DNA of 64,000 nt from Bacteroidota bacterium (GTDB lineage Bacteria > Bacteroidota > Bacteroidia > NS11-12g > UBA955), in contig JAEUUL010000041.1 in assembly GCA_016787485.1 (NCBI GenBank), forward strand, positions 124,001-188,000, read 5' to 3'. Shown here one piece after another: positions 35,701 to 43,133 of this stretch. Below the pieces are notes generated by a model, which was not told the DNA's origin, searched no databases, and worked only from the letters and a program-made list of their open reading frames with translations. How positions within the stretch are numbered: the first letter of the stretch is position 1; every line of letters starts with the position of its first letter. Both the position numbers and the translations under genes were made by a program.

Positions 35701-36909
35701 TGTATGATAACATCTCTGACTATGATGACACACCGTTCCTTTGCAGTCAATCGGAGGCGCATCGCCGGGTTTTACCAGCACCCATACCACCGTGTCATCA
35801 GAGCAACGTGCTTTGTTAAAGACCGTGAGTTTAACAGGATGTAATCCGGGAGTAAGAAAAGTATATGAAACCAACGGGCCGTTTGTACTGATCACATTGC
35901 CGCTGCCAAAATCCCAGACAAATGAATCTATATTGGCCAGTACGGTAGAAGCCGATGCATTCAAATGGCTGGCTCCCGTCAGACAGGCTGTATCTGCTTT
36001 AAATGAAGCTTTGGGAGAAGGACATACATCGTAAATGCAAGTTTGGGTATCTGTGCAACCAAACGGGTTGGAAGCAATGATGGTGACTGTCATGGTAGGA
36101 CCAGCGCCTACCTGAATGCTGGCAGTGTTTGTACCCTGACCTGACACCACTGTGCCGCCCGTAACTATCCACTGAAAAGTGTAAATGCTGTTGCTGAGTA
36201 ATTGGGAATTTGGATCCAGCGCCTGCATCACTTTTGTGCTCCACTGGCAAAGGCATGCCAATTGCGAGGGCTTGTCAGGATTGCCTTGATGAGTGCCCTT
36301 CCTGTCGGCACAAATATCTCCGAGTCTGGGTTGGTTGGCTACCAGGATTTTTATAGTTCTTGTGCGGCTGCAGCCAAATGTATTGGTTTCCGTGAGGTTC
36401 AGTTGCTGAACTCCGGGTGTGGGCCATGATACAGATACCGAACTGCCGGTGGCTGAACCATTGATGGTACCACCAATGGCAGACCAGAGCCAGGTGCTGC
36501 CCGGAGTTCCTGAAGCAGTGTAGGTATGGGTACTTCCATCGCATACCGTGTCTTGTCCGGATATTCCCGGGTTTGGCCTGGGATTTACCACCACGTTGTG
36601 GGTTATGGTAAATGTACCAGCTCCGGAAACATAGGTAAGGGTAACGGTGTAGGTTCCCGGGTTCTGAAAAGTATGGACCGGGCTGCACTGGTTCAATGCA
36701 ATGTTTTGGGTTCCGCTGAGAGGATCGCCAAAATTCCAGTTGTAAACGCCGGGGCCCCCGATACTGGAATTGTAAAACGTAACAGTTAGCGGCGCGCAAC
36801 CGCTGAATGCACTTGCATTGAATTGCGCCGAGGGCGGTGACACTGATTTTGCATACAGTCCGTAAATGCTGCTTATCAGCATCAGAAGGGTGGTAATTTT
36901 CAGTTTCAT
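29794..36909 (-). CDS. Giant secreted multi-PKD/Ig, beta-helix protein with T9SS type A domain
   Basis: 2371 residues. Signal peptide KLKITTLLMLISSIYGLYA. Residues ~25-1630 are a long series of PKD and Ig-like modules; PKD cores are visible as YNWNFGDPLSG, AYYWDFGDGYYSN, NVDWGDGSGLY and WAWTFGDLTGS, and many modules end in a GCxDT-type turn. Residues ~1680-2090 form a right-handed parallel beta-helix (NTFSNCNVGIQI, NTFTNMYRSIDV, NNTMEQTLAG). A short helical TPR-like segment (~2170-2270, YMEARWLYKRGDAAAAIAA) precedes the type A sorting domain (LIPNPAQNEVDVEF, LSPGMYIVRV, ending KLIKK). It is probably a cell-surface adhesin or matrix protein; the beta-helix could bind or cleave polysaccharide, but no catalytic residues were identified. 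Confidence 0.85.
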   Translation of the reverse strand: MKLKITTLLMLISSIYGLYAKSVSPPSAQFNASAFSGCAPLTVTFYNSSIGGPGVYNWNFGDPLSGTQNIALNQCSPVHTFQNPGTYTVTLTYVSGAGTFTITHNVVVNPRPNPGISGQDTVCDGSTHTYTASGTPGSTWLWSAIGGTINGSATGSSVSVSWPTPGVQQLNLTETNTFGCSRTRTIKILVANQPRLGDICADRKGTHQGNPDKPSQLACLCQWSTKVMQALDPNSQLLSNSIYTFQWIVTGGTVVSGQGTNTASIQVGAGPTMTVTIIASNPFGCTDTQTCIYDVCPSPKASFKADTACLTGASHLNASASTVLANIDSFVWDFGSGNVISTNGPLVSYTFLTPGLHPVKLTVFNKARCSDDTVVWVLVKPGDAPPIDCKGTVCHHSQRCYHTPYFAGATYIWSATGGVGTPSVQGDSFCVNWGSGPIGTVSVEVIGGPYLCGKNTIDIPIFPDTIKILGQDTVCVGSWATFSTHLIPGSCYNWTVTTPGGVTTAVNPTTNPGNTIGGVINQPGIYTITLSMDNPLTCCKGRATRQIVAQGPIQVFNINNVCEYTTQTYTSNVPVVWGPMGNGTIMASSPTSVTIAWGSATSGTIHCTAINPNLVCDNDASFQVTLIPRPPNPAINGPNVVCKGSTFIYSFDSLPSISACSWSVTPAGAAYNAAPVKSKSIKWNTVGTYTITVTYTGQAPYFCTSTSTLQVSVVDTACMTITGSPNACIGQTYTYTIPSNPGNAWQLNAIGGNIVLLTSTSITVTWGNINQGQITLQNKVCPKMCVKKVNIFAIPTGTITVGKGSCKGDTVRLTAPPGYLQYSWSPGGATTRSIVVNSTGTYTCTITGPGGCTAVLTQIVSPVPKLPKPNVNVSYNCMVGPSLPLPYQMTATYNAAWYYAWSPQTAIPAASDTIYQHYSTVQNSTHTVIVTNEYGCKDTASVTLSASCTTTQPCPNPPCTPCSTPCNAVVNPSYDPCNGQFTATVTSGSPIAYYWDFGDGYYSNLQNPQHWYYNTGTYTVLFNYFCNCTWVTIKMTVNVPYILRPKIKHTFPINCNYKTIQLAYTPTSVVTGTGVSWNVDWGDGSGLYAGSLPVNHTYNYTTDTTFIITYTVTAPNPSCTKVVKDTVKLKYFDADFTMCGACVGQSMQFVDISSSPVPIVQWAWTFGDLTGSNLQSPFHIYNTVNTFNPKLVITNQQGCKDSQTYSITTSIFNAGALTYTINNIAAIPVSPGVYQICEGQKFVAAAPVGAGWTYSWNNGVSSKNDTLTQSGLYWVVISNGNGCTDTLGPFQLIVNPKPNATILAPDSVCSNTFSPLQALQGAGYQYNWSSNPAGLTGTGSTAYWFGMIGTNTVYLQVTSAAGCIAWDTATLVSLPAPQVSLSLSNTGYICQGDSATLTATITGSYTSVVWSTGQTGVLSIRIFGNGVYTCTVTNASGCSEVSTYYVNNFVPRPDLSNVPKGCYRVCKSANPITLCGPYPVGTQVLQYQWFLNNNLYATTQNISITSPGNYYLVCVDATTGCASTSEVFNVQFVAGPVAKILTNSPNPVICVNSPGGIVMCAQNPQPGVIYTWTLLQPPNWLATGNCYTATQPGTYVLHAFYSHCCESWDTLKIDTGDCCFPPGTVYTLVQDSTVISTSTVWNGKYYIAGRVYVRQTAILDLTEVDCVFDRDGEIIFEDSTIIRANNSVFRPCDMNDIWVGFTFKDKSQGLIHTSLYKNARHAVDIRNTKNYSVRITDNTFSNCNVGIQINKSGNAYREGITDNTFVIENTNFNVPGLYGTNDFWGIKLLNTSMEEMVSQNFFRNSDRSKQPNRYFGIYMQNSSGTMSSNTFTNMYRSIDVAGNNGVVTIENNTMEQTLAGVFPAEVQIRLSNLDRACLVFANNLRNSDNADKLNTAIFAHRCYLLNIRDNNIKGFKTGIWTRLCTKSLVNENDIDLTGDVGILDSASQGHDISCNIVRMKDYQGTGVHSVGIYMFQGNSGNRIYTNCIFDTRYAIYVRHTTPFVTIPQIFNNYMYNFQIAGIQVQNHSGTIGNSGNPGRNTFVCNNYFGGAYDIRNLGAGLIIQECNDGAAVTWNVVNNACPGNSMYSSTAACGQRIVNNKWYKLNHWDICDNYRGKSDLIDAGGTSGTGGIGIDVIKGNPVNLTPVAPDDQTAMLLILADLGNRTDFDKAMNLARQAAVLSPFTLGYMEARWLYKRGDAAAAIAAIKALNPETDQELALQTVTAIVWNSAGSELSTNDQHALKAIDNAANPVSSIARDVLHSYQGNQDYIFGAYSLGDEDANAGKLNGSQFVKLIPNPAQNEVDVEFAIAGFKANVELYDIHGQLTQAKALGLSEGRYRFDLRHLSPGMYIVRVTDIENSKTYSTKLIKK

Positions 36910-36972
36910 AGGCTTGGTGTTAGATTGTCAAAGCATACCCTTTAATCAGGTATATCCCTTAAATCAAGAAAT

Positions 36973-37003
36973 CAAACTTACAATTTACTGACAATAACAC
37001 CAA
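36973..37003 (-). promoter_or_regulatory. Complete Bacteroidota-type promoter of the giant T9SS gene
   Basis: On the minus strand TTG (complement of 37001-37003) is followed after 20 bases by TAAGTTTG (complement of 36973-36980). This matches the TTG-N17-23-TAnnTTTG consensus for the primary sigma factor. It predicts a leader of roughly 55-60 bases before the ATG at 36909. Confidence 0.65.
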
Positions 37004-37179
37004 ATAAAATTGTTGCCTGTTCATTTGGGATTTTGGCAATTGCATATATCGGCTGTTCTGCTGGCCGGGATATTTATCCGGCAATATCAAACCAACCAAA
37101 CCTTGATTTCAAGGGGTTATTTTTCTCCGAACCGTGGCATTTGCCCCAAAAAAATGCGAATTTCGCGCATCGATTCATC

Positions 37180-39444
37180 ATGGCTTTTGACCTTAACCTT
37201 ATAAAATCCGTATACGCAGCCCTGCCTGGCAGAGTAGTTGCGGCAAGACAAGCACTGGGACATCCCCTTACCCTCACTGAAAAAATCCTGTATTCACACC
37301 TGTGGGACAATGCAGAACCGGCCCGTTTTGAACGCGGAAAATCCTATGTGGACTTTGCACCAGACCGTGTAGCCATGCAGGATGCAACTGCACAAATGGC
37401 ACTTCTGCAGTTTATGCAAAGTGGCCGGCCAAAGGTAGCTGTGCCCAGCACGGTGCACTGCGACCACCTGATTCAGGCCAAAGTGGGTGCCACAGAAGAT
37501 CTGGCTACTGCGGTAGACAAAAACAGGGAAGTTTACGATTTCCTGGCCTCGGTATCCAACAAATACGGAATTGGTTTCTGGAAACCCGGCGCGGGTATTA
37601 TCCATCAGGTGGTTCTGGAAAACTATGCGTTTCCAGGTGGCATGATGATTGGTACTGACAGCCATACTGTAAATGCAGGCGGACTGGGCATGGTTGCCAT
37701 TGGAGTGGGTGGTGCCGACGCAAGTGATGTGATGGCAGGTTTCCCCTGGGAATTGCTATTCCCAAAACTGATTGGCGTGAAACTCACCGGCAAAATGAAT
37801 GGCTGGACCAGTGCAAAGGATGTAATACTGAAAGTGGCCGGTATCCTTACCGTAAAAGGCGGAACCAATAAAATTGTTGAATATTTCGGCCCGGGGGCGG
37901 AAAGCATCAGTTGTACCGGCAAGGGAACCATCTGCAACATGGGTGCAGAAATAGGTGCCACCACTTCCATCTTCGGTTACGATGAAAAAATGGCCGAATA
38001 CCTCACAGGAACGGGCCGCGCAGATGTAGCAGAACTTGCCAATGCGGTAAAAGAGCACCTGAACGGAGATCCTGAGGTGTATGCAAACCCTGAAAAATAT
38101 TTTGACGAAGTCATTGAAATCAACCTCAGTGAACTGGAACCCCATATCAACGGACCATTCACTCCGGATCTGGCATGGCCTCTGAGCAAATTTGCCGCTG
38201 CTGTGAAGGAAAACGGATGGCCGCAGGAATTGAGTGTAGGCCTTATCGGCAGTTGCACAAACAGTTCCTATGAAGACATCAGCCGCGCTGCATCTCTGGC
38301 AAGGCAGGCCACCGCAAAAGGCTTGAAAGCCAAAAGCGAATTTACAATCACCCCCGGAAGTGAGCAGGTGCGATTTACTGTGGAAAGAGACGGTTTTCTG
38401 GGCGATTTCGACCAGATTGGCGGACTTGTGCTGGCCAATGCCTGTGGACCCTGCATAGGCCAGTGGGCAAGACATGGTGCTGAAAAACAGGAAAAGAACA
38501 GCATCATCACTTCCTTCAACCGCAACTTCAGCAAGCGGGCCGACGGAAACCCCAACACCCACAGTTTTGTGGCCAGTCCTGAAATTGTGACTGCCATGGC
38601 CATTGCCGGTGACCTAACCTTCAACCCCATGACTGACTCTCTTGTGAACGACAAGGGGGAAAGTGTGAAGCTGGATGAACCCAGTGGATTTGAAATGCCG
38701 GCCCTTGGCTTTGCTGTGGAAGATGCCGGATATCAGGAACCCGCGGCTGATGGCAGCCAGGTGCAGGTTGTGGTAAGTCCCACAAGCGACCGTCTGCAAT
38801 TGCTCGAACCCTTCGCACCCTGGGAAGGCACCGACCTCAAAGGACTTCGTCTGCTCATCAAAGCCAAAGGCAAGTGTACGACAGACCATATCTCAATGGC
38901 CGGCCCATGGCTTAAATACAGGGGGCATCTGGACAATATCAGCAACAACATGCTCATTGGCGCAGTGAACGCATTTAATGAAAAAACCGACTCGGTACTG
39001 AATCAGCTCACAGGCGAATACGGCAGTGTGCCTGCGGTGCAGCGCATCTATAAAGGTGCTGGTGAATTCAGCATTGTTGTTGGAGAAGAGAACTATGGCG
39101 AAGGCAGCAGTCGCGAACATGCCGCCATGGAGCCACGCTTCCTCGGAGTGCGCGTTGTACTTACCAAATCCTTTGCCCGTATCCATGAAACCAATCTGAA
39201 AAAACAGGGCATGCTGGCAATCACTTTTGCAAACAAAGAAGACTACGATAAGATTCAGGAATGGGATACCATAGATATCAGCGGTCTGACCTCATTCGCC
39301 GAAGGCACGCCCCTTACACTTACACTGAATCATAAAGATGGCAGTTCCGAATCATTCCCTGTGGTGCACAGCTACAATGCACAACAGATTGAATGGTTCA
39401 GGGCCGGTGGAGCACTGAATCTGATCCGCAAAGGCCTGGCCTGA
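37180..39444 (+). CDS. acn: Aconitate hydratase
   Basis: 754 residues from the ATG at 37180; the longer frame from 37033 covers the divergent promoter region and is rejected. Converts citrate to isocitrate in the TCA cycle with a [4Fe-4S] cluster. The three cluster cysteines are visible in [10 protein letters not shown] and [10 protein letters not shown]. Family blocks [35 protein letters not shown] and [14 protein letters not shown] are intact. Length and blocks fit the mitochondrial-type aconitase common in Bacteroidota rather than AcnB. Monocistronic: divergent promoter upstream and a strong terminator downstream. Confidence 0.96.
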   Translation: MAFDLNLIKSVYAALPGRVVAARQALGHPLTLTEKILYSHLWDNAEPARFERGKSYVDFAPDRVAMQDATAQMALLQFMQSGRPKVAVPSTVHCDHLIQAKVGATEDLATAVDKNREVYDFLASVSNKYGIGFWKPGAGIIHQVVLENYAFPGGMMIGTDSHTVNAGGLGMVAIGVGGADASDVMAGFPWELLFPKLIGVKLTGKMNGWTSAKDVILKVAGILTVKGGTNKIVEYFGPGAESISCTGKGTICNMGAEIGATTSIFGYDEKMAEYLTGTGRADVAELANAVKEHLNGDPEVYANPEKYFDEVIEINLSELEPHINGPFTPDLAWPLSKFAAAVKENGWPQELSVGLIGSCTNSSYEDISRAASLARQATAKGLKAKSEFTITPGSEQVRFTVERDGFLGDFDQIGGLVLANACGPCIGQWARHGAEKQEKNSIITSFNRNFSKRADGNPNTHSFVASPEIVTAMAIAGDLTFNPMTDSLVNDKGESVKLDEPSGFEMPALGFAVEDAGYQEPAADGSQVQVVVSPTSDRLQLLEPFAPWEGTDLKGLRLLIKAKGKCTTDHISMAGPWLKYRGHLDNISNNMLIGAVNAFNEKTDSVLNQLTGEYGSVPAVQRIYKGAGEFSIVVGEENYGEGSSREHAAMEPRFLGVRVVLTKSFARIHETNLKKQGMLAITFANKEDYDKIQEWDTIDISGLTSFAEGTPLTLTLNHKDGSSESFPVVHSYNAQQIEWFRAGGALNLIRKGLA

Positions 39445-39470
39445 CAAAACGCATTCTGTTACACGCAACA

Positions 39471-39496
39471 GCCCCGGTTTATCCCGGGGCTTTTTT
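39471..39496 (+). terminator. Rho-independent terminator of acn
   Basis: GCCCCGG (39471-39477) pairs CCGGGGC (39484-39490) around a short loop and is followed by six T. It lies 27 bases after the acn stop. Confidence 0.88.
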
Positions 39497-39521
39497 GCTT
39501 CATTTGCCCCTTTGTATTCCC

Positions 39522-39614
39522 ATGAACCAGGGTATTTGCAGATTGTGTGAAAATACCCTTCCGCTTCGCAAAACGCCGTATTTCGAAGGTGAACCTGCGA
39601 TAAATACAGGGTAA
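39522..39614 (+). pseudogene. 30-codon frame resembling the start of a CRLC-type zinc/HNH protein (possible remnant)
   Basis: A short ATG frame between the acn terminator and the histidine kinase encodes NQGICRLCENTLPLRKTPYF then stops after 30 residues. The CRLC...LRK pattern resembles the N-terminus of small HNH-like proteins that begin CRLC...L.KSH. Nothing homologous-looking continues after the stop. It is either a decayed remnant or chance; the call is weak. Confidence 0.2.
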
Positions 39615-39617
39615 AAC

Positions 39618-41615
39618 ATGCCCGGTTTACCTTTTCATTTCAGCGGGTATCCTACATTTGTATTGCCTTTGCGCATTATCGTATCCATATTGGCCGCATT
39701 CCTTATCCCGTTCGGTCTCTGTGCCCAGCAGGCCGGAGGTGTGTCTGCCGCCCCTTCCAGCAACAAGGTAATTCCAGCAAGTCCGGCCAAATCCGGCAGT
39801 TCAGCCATTGTACTGATTAACAATGCAAATAAAAAAGCCCTGACTTCACCCGCAGAAAGTGCAACCGAAGCCACTCAGGCGCTGGAAGTGAGTATAAAAA
39901 CAGGCGACAAAACTGCAGAGGCCTACAGTTACCAAACACTGGGTACACTTATGTACAACAGCGGCAACTACGCCTCTGCCATTGGTTATTTCAACAAAGC
40001 CATTCCCCTTTTCCAAACCCTGAAAGACAACAAAGGGCTTACCACATCTCAAAAATACCTCTCACTCGCGCTGGAAAATTCGAATGAATACCGTCAGGCT
40101 GCAGAAGTAGAAAGCAAACTGATGGCGAAAAACACCACGAACAACGCCGACTACTATACAAGTGCAAAACGAAAAGCGCGCATGGATTATAAATCCGGCA
40201 GAAAAAAAGAAGCAATTGCTGAACTGGAAAGGGTTGTGGAAAAAGATGACAAAATCGGCACAACAGAGAAACTGGATTTATACAAGGAACTGGGTGAATT
40301 GTATCTGGAATCGAAAGATACAATCAAAGCCCTTTCCTGGATGTTTCATGCCGCCGCCGGATCTCTCAATGCAGAAAGCCCCGGAGCAACTGCAGCCACC
40401 CCCGACTATTACAATGACCTGAACAACACGCTGTTAGCCAGCGGTCATTATGAGGAAAACCTGAAACAGCAAACCCAATTGCTGGAATTGGGTCAGCGCC
40501 GCAACAATGCCGTATTGCAAACCAGCGCAAATTTGAACCTTGGCAGCACCTATCTGGCCAAAAAGCAATACAGCGATGCCATTCCCTATCTGGACAAAGG
40601 ACTGGCGCTGAGCAGAAAAACGGGCAATGTACAGCAGCAGGAAAAAGCCATCCGCGAATTGAGCACAGCTTACGAAAAAATGGGTGCTTTTGACAAAGCA
40701 CTGGAAACCTATAAGCAGTATGTGGGCCTTGTGGATTCCTTTAAGAATCTGCAAATCAAAGATGCCGTGGAAAAAGACGCACTCAACAGGCAATTCAGCC
40801 TGCAGGCAGATAAAATACGTCTGCTGGAACTGACCCAGAAAGACCGGGACGCCAGCCTGAAACGACAAAACCGTACCATTTGGTTTCTGGCTGTGGGCTT
40901 GCTTTTGCTTGGCGGCCTCATCTACTGGCTGTTCACCAATATCAGGCAGAAACAACGGGCCAACATGCTGATACGCCTGCAAAGTTTACGGGCCCAGATG
41001 AATCCGCATTTTATTTTCAATTCTCTGAACAGTGTAAATAATTTCATTGCAAAAAATGATGAAAGAAGTGCCAATAAATATTTAAGTGATTTCAGTAAAC
41101 TCATGCGCACCGTGTTGAAAAACAGCGATGAGAATTTCATACCTCTGCATACAGAAATAGAAACCCTCAAAATTTATTTAAATCTGGAACATTTCCGTTT
41201 TGGCGACAAATTCGATTTCACGCTGGAAGTGTCACCAGAGATAGACCAGGAGCACATCGCCATTCCTCCCATGCTGATACAGCCTTATATTGAAAATGCC
41301 ATTTGGCACGGACTCAGGTACAGGGAGGAAAAAGGGCATCTGGAAGTGAATTTTTATACAGAAAATGAAAAATTAATCTGTAAAGTAAAGGATAATGGAA
41401 TTGGCAGAAAAAAATCTGCAGCCCTGAAAACCGACCATCAGAAAACTTATCAAAGTACCGGAATCAGAAATACAAAAGAGAGAATAGACATTCTGAACAA
41501 GCTGCACAGCACCCAGTTGCAGATACAAATTACGGATCTTGAAGAACCGGGAGGGGCCTGCGGCACAGAAGTGCTGATTACATTGCCTTTTCTGGAAGAA
41601 TATGAAATGGCATGA
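39618..41615 (+). CDS. TPR-containing LytS-type sensor histidine kinase
   Basis: 665 residues from the ATG at 39618. An in-frame TTG at 39669, just after a TACATTTG element, gives a tidier signal peptide (RIIVSILAAFLIPFGLCAQ) and may be the real start. Residues ~75-410 are tetratricopeptide repeats predicted to be periplasmic (NSGNYASAIGYFNKAIPLF, KKQYSDAIPYLDKGLALS). One membrane helix follows (TIWFLAVGLLLLGGLIYWLF), then the His_kinase/HATPase pair with phospho-acceptor His464 in MNPHFIFNSLN and ATP-site blocks IPPMLIQPYIENAIWHGL and DNGIGR. It overlaps its LytTR regulator by 4 bases. Confidence 0.9.
   Translation: MPGLPFHFSGYPTFVLPLRIIVSILAAFLIPFGLCAQQAGGVSAAPSSNKVIPASPAKSGSSAIVLINNANKKALTSPAESATEATQALEVSIKTGDKTAEAYSYQTLGTLMYNSGNYASAIGYFNKAIPLFQTLKDNKGLTTSQKYLSLALENSNEYRQAAEVESKLMAKNTTNNADYYTSAKRKARMDYKSGRKKEAIAELERVVEKDDKIGTTEKLDLYKELGELYLESKDTIKALSWMFHAAAGSLNAESPGATAATPDYYNDLNNTLLASGHYEENLKQQTQLLELGQRRNNAVLQTSANLNLGSTYLAKKQYSDAIPYLDKGLALSRKTGNVQQQEKAIRELSTAYEKMGAFDKALETYKQYVGLVDSFKNLQIKDAVEKDALNRQFSLQADKIRLLELTQKDRDASLKRQNRTIWFLAVGLLLLGGLIYWLFTNIRQKQRANMLIRLQSLRAQMNPHFIFNSLNSVNNFIAKNDERSANKYLSDFSKLMRTVLKNSDENFIPLHTEIETLKIYLNLEHFRFGDKFDFTLEVSPEIDQEHIAIPPMLIQPYIENAIWHGLRYREEKGHLEVNFYTENEKLICKVKDNGIGRKKSAALKTDHQKTYQSTGIRNTKERIDILNKLHSTQLQIQITDLEEPGGACGTEVLITLPFLEEYEMA
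39653..39660 (+). promoter_or_regulatory. Putative -7 element (TACATTTG) inside the annotated kinase start
   Basis: Exact TAnnTTTG match 35 bases downstream of the first ATG and 2 or 8 bases upstream of in-frame TTG codons at 39663 and 39669. It argues that the protein may begin at one of those codons. Confidence 0.35.
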
Positions 41616-42355
41616 AAATACAAACCCTGATTATTGACGACGAAACTGCCTGCCGGGATACCCTCAGGAATTATCTGGAAAAATACTGCGCAGATGTGCA
41701 GATACTGGGAGAAGCACAGGATGTTCCCAGTGCCATAGAATTGATAAAATCCACCAAACCGGATTTGGTATTTTTGGATGTGGAAATGCCCTTCGGCAAT
41801 GCCTTTGATGTATTGGAGGCCACATCTGTGCAGGATTATGAGGCCATTTTCGTAACCGCATTCAGTGAATATGCCATCAAAGCACTCAATTTCAGTGCAT
41901 CGTACTATTTATTGAAACCGGTGGATATAGATGAATTGGTAAAAGCAGTGGATAAAGTAAAGCTACAAATGCTTCACCACCGCAGCCAGGGACCCACCCG
42001 ACTGCTCATGGACCACGTAAAGGCGGGAATGGCAGACCAAAAACTCGTGCTGCCCATGTCAAACGGGTTTGATGTGGTGACATTGAAAGATATTGTAAAT
42101 CTGGAAGGCGGAGGCAACTACACCGATATTTATTTGAAGGATAACCGCAAAAAAACTGTCACAAGGGTATTAAAACATTTTGAAGACATACTGGAAGGAA
42201 AAGGATTTATGCGGGTGCACAAAAGCCATATTGTAAACCTGGATTGTATAGCCAGTTATAACCGGGGCCGGGGTGGCAGCCTCATTCTTTCCAATGGCAG
42301 AGAGGTGGAAGTGTCTCCTGCAAAAAAAGAAGAACTCATGCATTTATTTCAATAA
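41612..42355 (+). CDS. LytTR-family response regulator
   Basis: 247 residues. Receiver domain 1-120 with phospho-acceptor Asp56 (DLVFLDVEMP) and the switch residues in IFVTAFSEYAIKAL and YLLKPVD; LytTR DNA-binding domain ~145-245 (VVTLKDIVNLEGGGNYTDIY, FMRVHKSHIVNLDCI). The ATG overlaps the kinase stop (ATGA), so the two form a two-component pair. Its target genes are not evident; no LytTR direct-repeat site was searched for systematically. Confidence 0.95.
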   Translation: MKIQTLIIDDETACRDTLRNYLEKYCADVQILGEAQDVPSAIELIKSTKPDLVFLDVEMPFGNAFDVLEATSVQDYEAIFVTAFSEYAIKALNFSASYYLLKPVDIDELVKAVDKVKLQMLHHRSQGPTRLLMDHVKAGMADQKLVLPMSNGFDVVTLKDIVNLEGGGNYTDIYLKDNRKKTVTRVLKHFEDILEGKGFMRVHKSHIVNLDCIASYNRGRGGSLILSNGREVEVSPAKKEELMHLFQ

Positions 42356-42356
42356 A

Positions 42357-43097
42357 TCAATCCACCAAAGCGGATTTGACAATAAGCGCCACACCACTCA
42401 TAAAAATCATAAGCAGAATAATCGCACTAAACCGTGCCTCGCTGATCCGATCCAGGACTTTCTTTCCCAGCCAGGAACCGGCAACCGCCACCAGTGCCAG
42501 AATAACCAGATAGGGCAAATCATAACTGTGCAGAAACCCATTCTTCCAGTAGATCACAGAACGGGTGGCATCTACGCCAAAATCAATGGCAGCGGAAGTT
42601 CCCACAAACGTATTTTTGGCAATGTGCATGGAGGAAAGGGCCATTCCCCTGATAGCGCCGCCAGTGCCCAGCAAACCTGCGAGAAAACCCGCACTGCTTC
42701 CAAGAAACAACTGATTGCGAATCGTACCATTCACTTCAAATTCAGGTTTGAAATAATAAAAAGTGGCAAACAAACATAAAAATATCCCAAGCGCAACATT
42801 CAGATAACGGGTGTCGTAAATCCCACTCAGCCATGCACCCAGTGCTACAAATACCACCCCGGGCAATCCCACCCACAGTATGATTTTCCAGTTGAAATGC
42901 TCCCGAAACAACCAGATTTTGGAAACATTGCTTACCACATGAAACACGGCTGTAATGCCCAAAACAGATTGGTAATCCATAAAAAAATTAGCCAGTGGCA
43001 CGAAAATAACAGACGAGCCAAACCCTCCCACAGTGCCCAAAATCTCTGCTATGAGCCCTGAGAGGGCGAAAAGAATGTAATGGATTAAATCCGGCAT
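42357..43097 (-). CDS. TauE/SafE-family membrane permease
   Basis: 246 residues with about eight membrane segments and the two family half-repeats (EILGTVGGFGSSVIFVPLA near the N-terminus and AGLLGTGGAIRGMALSSM in the middle). These proteins are thought to export sulfite, sulfoacetate or related organosulfur anions. The gene is convergent with the LytTR regulator (1 base between stops) and divergent from the GT-C-like gene at 43134. Substrate not assignable. Confidence 0.88.
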   Translation of the reverse strand: MPDLIHYILFALSGLIAEILGTVGGFGSSVIFVPLANFFMDYQSVLGITAVFHVVSNVSKIWLFREHFNWKIILWVGLPGVVFVALGAWLSGIYDTRYLNVALGIFLCLFATFYYFKPEFEVNGTIRNQLFLGSSAGFLAGLLGTGGAIRGMALSSMHIAKNTFVGTSAAIDFGVDATRSVIYWKNGFLHSYDLPYLVILALVAVAGSWLGKKVLDRISEARFSAIILLMIFMSGVALIVKSALVD

Positions 43098-43133
43098 AAC
43101 AACCGCCCGACAAAAAACGGTTATTTTGCAGCA

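Noticed and set aside
37156-37166. Palindrome GCGAA-T-TTCGC upstream of acn
   Set aside because: Short, single copy; no supporting evidence that it is an operator.
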